A DNA stretch of 22,718 nucleotides from a virus, in the IMG/VR virus record IMGVR_UViG_3300031403_000045, positions 1 through 22,718 of that record; one strand, written 5' to 3'. Within the stretch, counting starts at the first letter, position 1, and each line of letters opens with the position of its first letter. Below, one piece after another: positions 15,904 to 21,905 of the stretch. The notes beneath the pieces are model-generated. The model did no database searches. It was not told where the DNA came from and saw nothing but the letters and a program-made list of their open reading frames with translations. A program made the position numbers and the translations under genes.

Positions 15904-16578
15904 CTATTCCTTGGTAGTTCGTCTTTTGGCACGTGATGTACGGACTTCGGACGTATTGGGTACATCTAGTTCAACCTGTTCGGAATTTCCGCTTGTTGTC
16001 TCCATCGCGTTTAAACGTGCTTCCATTTGTTGAAGTGTAGACTCCAACTTGTTTGCACGTTGTTCAGCGACTTCGGCACGTTCTTCCGCTTCGTCTAGTT
16101 TTTCTTGCATCGCTAGAGGTACTTTAGTTTCTTTAGCCGCTTCTAGCCATTTTATAGCCTTAGCTTTTAAATCGTACCCGCCCATACGTTGACTTGCGAA
16201 ATTATCAGCAAGCGCCGCTAATTGCTCTACCGTCTTGACGTTAACAAACGCCAGTTCTTCGGCTTGAGAACGGCTAATCAAAGCCCATTCGATAAGTGGC
16301 GTACCTTCTAACGGCACTTCTTGGCGGTTTTTAAACGCTTCATAATGGCGAGGGAAACGACTAATATCAGCAGGTCTAGCAGGGCGACAAACATTTGATG
16401 TACGACTACCCGCGACACGAATGTCGACGTACTCTACATCTTTAAATACTGCGCGGTGTTCCTCTGCTGACTTTTCTTTGTCGGGCATTGTTTTGTGAAA
16501 AAATTTTACGAGTAACGCCGCATCACCTGCATTGTTACCCGATTCAAATAAAGTGTGATCAAAATCTGCTTGTTGCAT
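15904..16578 (-). CDS. Conserved hypothetical head/tail-region protein (224 aa)
   Basis: The first half looks globular (ALLVKFFHKTMPDKEKSAEE; VEYVDIRVAGSRTSNVCRPA), with GTPLIEWALISRSQAEELAF near 92-111 followed by NVKTVEQLAALAD. The latter resembles a helix-hairpin-like pairing seen in counterparts in other podoviruses. Residues about 155-195 are a coiled coil (LDEAEERAEVAEQRANKLES) and the end is basic (TSRAKRRTTKE). Strong ribosome site AGGAG eight bases before ATG 16578. It is the first gene after a predicted promoter at 16608-16636, with a GTTTAAAC palindrome between promoter and ribosome site. Function unknown; perhaps a neck or DNA-contact protein. Confidence 0.75.
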   Translation of the reverse strand: MQQADFDHTLFESGNNAGDAALLVKFFHKTMPDKEKSAEEHRAVFKDVEYVDIRVAGSRTSNVCRPARPADISRFPRHYEAFKNRQEVPLEGTPLIEWALISRSQAEELAFVNVKTVEQLAALADNFASQRMGGYDLKAKAIKWLEAAKETKVPLAMQEKLDEAEERAEVAEQRANKLESTLQQMEARLNAMETTSGNSEQVELDVPNTSEVRTSRAKRRTTKE

Positions 16579-16591
16579 TTGTATAACTCCT

Positions 16592-16599
16592 GTTTAAAC
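16592..16599. promoter_or_regulatory. GTTTAAAC palindrome at predicted transcription start
   Basis: It lies 9-16 bases downstream of the -10 box at 16608-16613 (minus direction) and just before the AGGAG ribosome site. A protein bound here would cover the start of transcription, the usual place for a repressor operator. Operator function is inference. Confidence 0.5.
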
Positions 16600-16607
16600 G
16601 AGGTTAC

Positions 16608-16636
16608 AGTATATGCCACCTATCAGATTTTGACAA
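16608..16636 (-). promoter_or_regulatory. Sigma70-like promoter for the tail block
   Basis: On the minus strand, TTGTCA (-35, 16636-16631), exactly 17 bases, then TATACT (-10, 16613-16608). Each box matches consensus at five of six positions. It lies in a 61-base gap just after the stop of the small head protein and ahead of the 224-aa gene, so it would restart transcription for the tail and ejection genes downstream of the capsid terminator. Confidence 0.65.
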
Positions 16637-16639
16637 ACA

Positions 16640-17053
16640 TTACGCTACGGGTATCTCGCCCCATGCCCAATCACCAGAAACTAACGCTTGACCAGTGCGG
16701 TTACGCGCACCAGTAGTTGCGTCGATTACTGCATCTATTGCCACTGCTCCACCTGCTTCAACAAACGCAACGGTGTTATTAATATCCGCACCGTTAACCA
16801 CTTTTAGCGGGAAATCAGTAGTCGCGCCGACGGCTAGACCGTTACCCCCAATGTGTTGCGTAGGATGTGCGGCGGTGTCTTCAACACGTGAAAAGTCGCT
16901 TTCTTTAGGGTCTGCGACACCGGTGCAAATACCAATGTTTCCAGAATTAGAGCCTAAGTTCATACCACCTTCAAACTGACCGGCGGGGTAATTATCGTCT
17001 AACGCCGCTACCGCAACTGCGTTTAATGTATATGTTGGCAAATTCTTAGCCAT
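16640..17053 (-). CDS. Small head protein, candidate capsid decoration/cement protein
   Basis: 137 aa from ATG 17053, chosen because GAGG lies eight bases before it; the longer frame to 17101 runs through the terminator hairpin. The product starts MAKNLPTYTLNAVAVAAL and is Ala/Gly/Val/Asp-rich and beta-like (GAVAIDAVIDATTGARNRTG), ending SGDWAWGEIPVA. Position directly after the major capsid gene and size match the cement proteins of BPP-1-like capsids; I infer that role from context. It is the only gene between the capsid terminator and the promoter at 16608-16636. Confidence 0.72.
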   Translation of the reverse strand: MAKNLPTYTLNAVAVAALDDNYPAGQFEGGMNLGSNSGNIGICTGVADPKESDFSRVEDTAAHPTQHIGGNGLAVGATTDFPLKVVNGADINNTVAFVEAGGAVAIDAVIDATTGARNRTGQALVSGDWAWGEIPVA

Positions 17054-17075
17054 GATAAAATCCTCTAATTTAAGT

Positions 17076-17109
17076 AAAAAAGCCCCGCCGCGAATGCGCA
17101 ACAGGGCTT
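17076..17109 (-). terminator. Rho-independent terminator after the major capsid gene
   Basis: On the minus strand, AAGCCC plus TGTTGCG (17109-17097), loop CATT, then CGCGGCG plus GGGCTT (17092-17080) and a T run ending at 17076. The stem is 13 pairs including three G-T pairs, directly followed by six T. It would reduce transcription past the capsid gene. The hairpin overlaps no real coding sequence. Confidence 0.88.
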
Positions 17110-17116
17110 ATAAGTC

Positions 17117-17124
17117 GTTTAAAC
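17117..17124. repeat. GTTTAAAC palindrome between capsid gene and terminator
   Basis: It sits in the ten bases after the capsid stop (17135) and eight bases before the terminator stem. One of the four intergenic copies. Confidence 0.85.
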
Positions 17125-17134
17125 GCTTTTGGGT

Positions 17135-18130
17135 TTAGCCGTTAGCGTCAAAGCGTCCTTGGAACTGACGACCTGAACACGTCATATTACCCGCCCAACC
17201 AATGATTTGCACTTCGGCATCTTGGTTAGTCGCATAACGACGGTTAGGTGACAACGGAACCATATTACGGTTTACGTGTGGACGGTAATGTAAATAATCA
17301 GTATTCAAGAAGTAAGCCGTTCCTGCTGGAGCGCCCGAACCATTTGAACCGTTGTATATACCACCATCTAGCACAACATCAGCATCCATGAATTTAACAC
17401 TCATAAAGCCTGCATCAGCACTTTGAGTGTTAGTGAAACGTTGTTGGGCTTGTAATGAAGCAATGTACGCATTCCATACCTGAGTATCAGCCATGATAAG
17501 GTCAGGACGTTCTTGGCCACGTACAAGCTCAGACCACAAGATATTCCAGTAACCTTGAATTTTAGTAGGGTCTAAACCGTTAGCGGCTGTTTGGTCACTT
17601 ACCGCGTTACGCCAGAATGCAAACGTGTCGCCATCAATCCCGCCGTAAGGTGCGGCAGTTGGGTCAACAGGTAGCGCGGCATCAAGCCCGTCGATTTCTT
17701 TACCGCCTGCGCCAGTACCATCAGAGTACAAACCACCGGTGATAAGGTTAGCAAGGGTTTTTTCAGCAACCGATAAACGCGATTCCATCAAGTCAATCAT
17801 CGCTTCTTTGCCTGAGTTTTGTAACTGCTCAAGACCAGAGATGACAACCGGTACCGCGGCTTGTTTCCAATCAAACTGCGCGGCAGACAATACATCACTT
17901 ACACCCGTAGGTAGGATGTCGTAACCTGAGTACCAACCCGCATTAGAGTTTTCAGCGAATGAAAGCTCTTGCATAATGTAAGTACCGCCAGAAACGGTTT
18001 TAATTTTGCCACTTTTCTTTAAACGGGCTAAAAGCGCGTTGTTATTTGATACGTTGTCGGCAATCTTTTTACTACGGTTTTCAATCGTAGTAGCCATGAT
18101 GTCCGAGATATTCGGGTTTGCAAAAGCCAT
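17135..18130 (-). CDS. Major capsid protein (HK97-fold, BPP-1-like)
   Basis: 331 aa, the size of BPP-1-type capsid proteins. The N-terminus NPNISDIMATTIENRSKKIA then NVSNNNALLARLKKSGKIKT is the family signature. A central part has SVAEKTLANLITGGLYSDGT, then DTFAFWRNAV, WNILWSELVRGQERPDLIMA and DTQVWNAYIASLQAQQRF. The C-terminus has YFLNTDYLHYRPHVNRNMVP and a closing QIIGWAGNMTCSGRQFQG. Strong GGAG seven bases before ATG 18130. It is the only late gene with its own long leader (the structured 18131-18321 region) and a terminator just after it, so its message may be separately controlled for high yield. No separate protease gene was seen next to it. Confidence 0.93.
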   Translation of the reverse strand: MAFANPNISDIMATTIENRSKKIADNVSNNNALLARLKKSGKIKTVSGGTYIMQELSFAENSNAGWYSGYDILPTGVSDVLSAAQFDWKQAAVPVVISGLEQLQNSGKEAMIDLMESRLSVAEKTLANLITGGLYSDGTGAGGKEIDGLDAALPVDPTAAPYGGIDGDTFAFWRNAVSDQTAANGLDPTKIQGYWNILWSELVRGQERPDLIMADTQVWNAYIASLQAQQRFTNTQSADAGFMSVKFMDADVVLDGGIYNGSNGSGAPAGTAYFLNTDYLHYRPHVNRNMVPLSPNRRYATNQDAEVQIIGWAGNMTCSGRQFQGRFDANG

Positions 18131-18321
18131 GTTAATGCTCCAATAAAGTTAAATTAAGGTTTATGTACCGTTGCTGTTATGTCGCTCTGTTTAAACAGTG
18201 GGCGAAAAGCTAGGGTTTAAAAAACCGAAATTGAGACTACTTGGAGTGTCCTTTGCAGGTGGCACTAAATGTCTATTTCAGGTTTTATTTTACCCTAGCC
18301 TAATACACTGTTTAAACGGTG
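18131..18321 (-). promoter_or_regulatory. Structured leader between scaffold and capsid genes
   Basis: 191 non-coding bases in an otherwise gapless operon. The region starts at the base after the scaffold stop codon and is filled by a nested inverted repeat (18185-18321), followed by an A/T-rich 54-base leader ending in the GGAG ribosome site. I found no convincing -35/-10 pair, so the element may act as RNA in the capsid message, as a DNA site, or both. Confidence 0.7.
18185..18321. repeat. Nested inverted repeat with GTTTAAAC outer arms
   Basis: Pairs, read on the plus strand: outer arms CTCTGTTTAAACAGTG (18185-18200) with CACTGTTTAAACGGTG (18306-18321), 14 of 16 plus one G-T. Next come GCTAGGGT (18209-18216) with ACCCTAGC (18292-18299); AAAACC (18221-18226) with GGTTTT (18281-18286); GAAAT (18227-18231) with ATTTC (18275-18279); GAC (18235-18237) with GTC (18271-18273); and AGTGTCC (18245-18251) with GGCACT (18261-18266), one base bulged. 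The end loop is TTTGCAGGT. In all this gives more than 40 pairs in 137 bases, all nested in order. Confidence 0.85.
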
Positions 18322-19371
18322 TCAAGTCCTACCGGTACTCGACGCGTTCCAGTTTGCTTCTAGCTGTGAACGTAGGTCTAAATTACCGTTGTCACTTGGT
18401 ACTCCCCCACGATTTCCACGTATCCCTGACGCCGCTAGTTGACGTTGCCCCATTTCTTTAGCCGTACCGCGCCCGCGTATTACTTTCTGAATCTCAGGGT
18501 TCAGCATTACTGCTTTTTCATACGCCTGTTCCAAAGTAATCGTCTGCCCACGCTTGGTCGCAAGCTCTACAATATCAGCCATGTCGACACGCACATCGTT
18601 AAAAAATTCTTTCTGTGCTACCGCGTTTACACTGCTTGCCGCACGTTGCTTGACTTGGTAATCTTGTTCTTGTCTTGAACGTTGGCGTTCTTGCTCGAAC
18701 GGGGCAAGCCGTTGGTTTAACATTTCTTCAAACTGGCTAGGCATTTGCCCGTTACTATCGGCTTGGGGTTCTTCACCGGCGAGTATCGAGTCTAAAGCTT
18801 CAATATCTATACCGTAATGTTTAATCAAACCGGCAAGGCGTTGCGCTTTTTGTTGTGTGTTACCCATAGACAGCGCGGCGGCGGTTTCTAACAAACCGTT
18901 TACCGCTTGTAGGGGGTCTTGTACGCCTTGCGACGCCATCAGCGAACGATACGGCTCAACCGTCTTACCAAACTCCTGATGTAATTTACGAGCATCAGAA
19001 GTGTCTTGCAAAAGTTTATTGACTTCCGCTTCGCGCTTGCTAACCTGTTTGCGTACACTATCGGGTAATTTTGCCCAATGCTCCCTTGTTTCTGGCGTCC
19101 ATCCAACCGGCGGCTTTTCGGTTTTACTGCTTGTGCCTGCTTGTTGTTGGTCGGATGGTTCGCCATCTTTTTCGGCGTTTTCAGCATCGGCAAAATCATC
19201 GCCGTCCGTAGCATCATCCGGTGTTGGTTCACCTACGCTTTCGCTATCATCCATTTCAGCATGTGCGCCCTCGTCGGGCGGGTCGATTACCGAAGTATCG
19301 ACGCTTTCGTTATCATCTGCATCGTCACTGCCTGACATTGCTTGCTCTAAGGCTTGTCTTAGTTCACTCAT
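18322..19371 (-). CDS. Capsid scaffold protein
   Basis: 349 aa, directly before the major capsid gene. Residues 1-75 are extremely acidic and disordered (Asp, Glu, Ser repeats such as SGSDDADDNESVDTSVIDPP). The rest is helical and Gln-rich (VGWTPETREHWAKLPDSVRK, HQEFGKTVEPYRSLMASQGV, MLNQRLAPFEQERQRSRQEQ). The end is a short basic/polar segment (LRSQLEANWNASSTGRT) of the kind that docks scaffold to coat protein. It should assemble inside the procapsid and leave before packaging. Its start overlaps the 136-aa gene by four bases (ATGA). The inverted repeat begins one base after its TGA. Confidence 0.85.
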   Translation of the reverse strand: MSELRQALEQAMSGSDDADDNESVDTSVIDPPDEGAHAEMDDSESVGEPTPDDATDGDDFADAENAEKDGEPSDQQQAGTSSKTEKPPVGWTPETREHWAKLPDSVRKQVSKREAEVNKLLQDTSDARKLHQEFGKTVEPYRSLMASQGVQDPLQAVNGLLETAAALSMGNTQQKAQRLAGLIKHYGIDIEALDSILAGEEPQADSNGQMPSQFEEMLNQRLAPFEQERQRSRQEQDYQVKQRAASSVNAVAQKEFFNDVRVDMADIVELATKRGQTITLEQAYEKAVMLNPEIQKVIRGRGTAKEMGQRQLAASGIRGNRGGVPSDNGNLDLRSQLEANWNASSTGRT

Positions 19372-19778
19372 TTTAAAATACCTGCTTTGTGTAAGTTATG
19401 CTCGATTAGCTGTTGCCTTTCTCGCTTGGCTTGTGGGTTATCCCCAATTTGTTCGCGGTACATCTCTTTACCGCGTTTGGCGAAGTGTTCCTCGCTGTAA
19501 TCCCGTATATCCGTCACACCATGTTTTTTATTGTGCGCTCGAAGCTGTGACCGACACGAAATAATCGAACCGTCTATGGGTGACTTAAACGGCTCTATAT
19601 TCTTTTGAACGTTTGGCGACGTGGCGTTTAAACGGCTTTGCAATTCGTATTCTTCCCAATTTTTGTCAAACTCTGTTTTTTCCTTCGCACGTTTCGCCGC
19701 CAGTTCTTCTTTTGTACCAAAGATACGGTCAAAATTGTTCTCAAAGTTCTTATTTGTTGGTTTACTCTTTATCGTCAT
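19368..19778 (-). CDS. Conserved small protein between portal and scaffold (136 aa)
   Basis: Start set at ATG 19778 with AGGA seven bases upstream; a GTG at 19784 is less likely. The N-terminus is charged and helical (LAAKRAKEKTEFDKNWEEYE). Then comes the recognisable IEPFKSPIDGSIISCRSQLR followed by AHNKKHGVTDIRDYSEEHF, a pattern I know from proteins encoded next to portal genes in many phages, with no established function. Single Cys and several His give no clear metal site. It overlaps the portal end by 17 bases and the scaffold start by four. A head-assembly accessory role is inferred from context. Confidence 0.75.
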   Translation of the reverse strand: MTIKSKPTNKNFENNFDRIFGTKEELAAKRAKEKTEFDKNWEEYELQSRLNATSPNVQKNIEPFKSPIDGSIISCRSQLRAHNKKHGVTDIRDYSEEHFAKRGKEMYREQIGDNPQAKRERQQLIEHNLHKAGILK

Positions 19779-21903
19779 TGTCACGTCCTTTTAGTGTGTA
19801 TTCATCTTCGCGCTGTGCCGCTTCTAGCTCGGCTTTCGCAATTAACTCGTTTAACTTCGCTTCGGTCTTGACTTCCGTTTTCACGATGTCTGCTTCTGCC
19901 GCCGCGTTGGTCTGTGCGATGTTGGCTTCGGCGTCGTTAACTTGCTCGTTCATACGCTGAGTGTGTTTACTTTCCGATTCCATTTGTTTTGCCATTGCGC
20001 TTGCTTGAATTTCACGCATTTTAAAGATATGCATTTGCTCGGCAGTTTGAATATCCATTTGCATATCTTGTTGGCGTATCTGCATATCAGCCTGCGCTTT
20101 AGCTTGTATCTTCTGCATCTCTACTTGAAGTTGTGCTTGCTGTGCTTGCTGTTGCGCCTGCGCCGCCTGTTGTTCTGGTGACGGTTCTTTGTTCGGGTTC
20201 TCTTGTTCTTTCTGCGACGCTTCTATGGTGCGGTCAAGTAATGACTCGATTTGCTGTGAACCTTTGAAACCGGCAAGTCCCCACTGCATTAACTGCAACA
20301 CGAACGGTTCAGCTTCGGGGCGCTGTTGGATCATTGGCGTAACCGCCTGCATAAATTGGCTTAACCCGTTTAAATACTCCATACGCTCTGCACGCATTTC
20401 ACCGTAGTCAATCATCGCCACTGATTCAGGACGTATAACAATAGACAGGTTTGAACGTTGAGGATTTTTAATAAGTTGTACCGCTTGGGGTACAAGCTGT
20501 GCATCAAAACTAGTCATCATGTTAGAGTTTTGCATGATAGTTTCAGGTGAGAAGAAACGCCCTATAATCTCGGCTTTAATCTCCATGATGTCACTGGCAA
20601 ACTGTGCAAACTGTTGTTGCAAGGCTTGCACACGTACTGAGCCAAACTTCGCTTTTTGCTTCGTCTGCCCTACACCTTCGTATTGATTTTGCAACTCCCC
20701 GCGCATGACATCAGCCATACCGGTAATCTGTTGGAGTAAACTAATAGAGTCGTTTCTAAGCATGGTTAAACGGTCTATCGCTTCGGTTATTGCGGATATA
20801 GGCATCCAATCAATAGAACCTTTTATACCCCCTTTCTCCGCAAACGCCGCCCATGAATCCACGGGTATTAAGGTGTTATCCGTCCCCTCGTTAAACATAC
20901 GTTGCACACCGTCAGCATTTTTGTCGTACACACCCACGGCTTTTACCGCTTCGGTAAGGATACTGATACGTGTTTGAAGCAGGTCTATTTCGTTGTACTG
21001 GTCTTCGGCTAACTTAAAGTCAGGCGTTGGCATGTACAATTTAGTTGTGGGGTTTGCCAGTAAAAACGGTGGGCATGGGTAGAAACCGCGCAGTTGTAGC
21101 GGGTCATCTTTAGTTTCCAATACCTTCTTGGTGTGCTTGCAAAACCAATAAACCTTGCGTTCAGCCATACACCAAATTTCCCACACCTCGGCTTGTTTAA
21201 TCTCTGAGGAATCTTCGTCGTTCTCTGATGCACCTTCGCTCACGTTCGCAGTACGGACGTTGTACTCTAAGGTTTTAGCAACGTCATCACCGAAGCGTTT
21301 TACCGCTTCTTCTTTGGTTAAGTAGTTCCTGAACGCAATCCAAGGTAGCTCGGCAAAGTTACGCGCCCAACCCCACAACACATCACCCCAATAGTAGTAA
21401 TCAATCGGTACTTTCTCATTGGTCGCGATGTCGTTGCCTAGCTCGTCTTGCGCCGTGTCATACGTGTAGCGCAGTTTCGCTGTGCCAAGACCTGCAAGGA
21501 GTCTATCTTGAAGCGCAGAACGCAACACGTTATCAATCTCTTTGCCGTTGACTTGGATGTCTTCGTTGAGCATTCTTTGCATGACTTCTGCGGCGACGCG
21601 GCTGATGTCATCGGATGCATCAGCGTAACGGCGGCTAACGTCAATCTTCGGCACTGAGCCGTATAGCATTGACTGTAAAGTCTCTACATTTGAGTAGAAC
21701 AAGTTTAAACGGCGCTTGTCGTCGCTCTTGGCGTCGTTATCCGATTTAAACCGGTCGACAATCTTGTCGGCTTGCTTATGCCATTTATCAAGGCGCTTTT
21801 CAGATGCTTTTATTTCATCGCACCAATACTTGCCATCGCGTTTATACTCGTTCTGGTCGTCTGCGGTGTCTTCGCCTTGGGGTACTTCGTAATTGTCTGC
21901 CAC
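19762..21903 (-). CDS. Portal protein (P22-like, with long Gln-rich coiled-coil tail)
   Basis: 713 aa, starting with GTG at 21903 and GAGG eight bases before it. Landmarks: WHKQADKIVDRF near 41-52, LNLFYSNVETLQSMLYGSVP near 66-85, VPIDYYYWGDVLWGWARN, YPCPPFLLANPTTKLYMPTP, YNEIDLLQTRISILTEAVKA, and LLQQITGMADVMRGE followed by GVGQTKQKAKFGSVRVQALQ. This is the usual order in P22/BPP-1-type portals. Residues about 565-700 are a long Gln/Ala/Glu helix, like the barrel or coiled coil of large podovirus portals. It forms the dodecameric DNA channel and contacts TerL (two bases upstream) and the adaptor. Confidence 0.92.
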   Translation of the reverse strand: MADNYEVPQGEDTADDQNEYKRDGKYWCDEIKASEKRLDKWHKQADKIVDRFKSDNDAKSDDKRRLNLFYSNVETLQSMLYGSVPKIDVSRRYADASDDISRVAAEVMQRMLNEDIQVNGKEIDNVLRSALQDRLLAGLGTAKLRYTYDTAQDELGNDIATNEKVPIDYYYWGDVLWGWARNFAELPWIAFRNYLTKEEAVKRFGDDVAKTLEYNVRTANVSEGASENDEDSSEIKQAEVWEIWCMAERKVYWFCKHTKKVLETKDDPLQLRGFYPCPPFLLANPTTKLYMPTPDFKLAEDQYNEIDLLQTRISILTEAVKAVGVYDKNADGVQRMFNEGTDNTLIPVDSWAAFAEKGGIKGSIDWMPISAITEAIDRLTMLRNDSISLLQQITGMADVMRGELQNQYEGVGQTKQKAKFGSVRVQALQQQFAQFASDIMEIKAEIIGRFFSPETIMQNSNMMTSFDAQLVPQAVQLIKNPQRSNLSIVIRPESVAMIDYGEMRAERMEYLNGLSQFMQAVTPMIQQRPEAEPFVLQLMQWGLAGFKGSQQIESLLDRTIEASQKEQENPNKEPSPEQQAAQAQQQAQQAQLQVEMQKIQAKAQADMQIRQQDMQMDIQTAEQMHIFKMREIQASAMAKQMESESKHTQRMNEQVNDAEANIAQTNAAAEADIVKTEVKTEAKLNELIAKAELEAAQREDEYTLKGRDNDDKE

Positions 21904-21905
21904 GG

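Noticed and set aside
17054-17101. Upstream extension of the small head protein to 17101
   Set aside because: It would translate the terminator hairpin and T run; the start at 17053 has a proper GAGG.
4463-21710. GTTTAAAC contains T-TTA-AAC, a classic -1 ribosomal frameshift heptamer
   Set aside because: Only about half of the genic copies are in the slippery frame; the rest read TTT-AAA-C, four copies are non-coding, and the full palindrome including the first G is favoured. Podovirus tail genes do not need a frameshift product.
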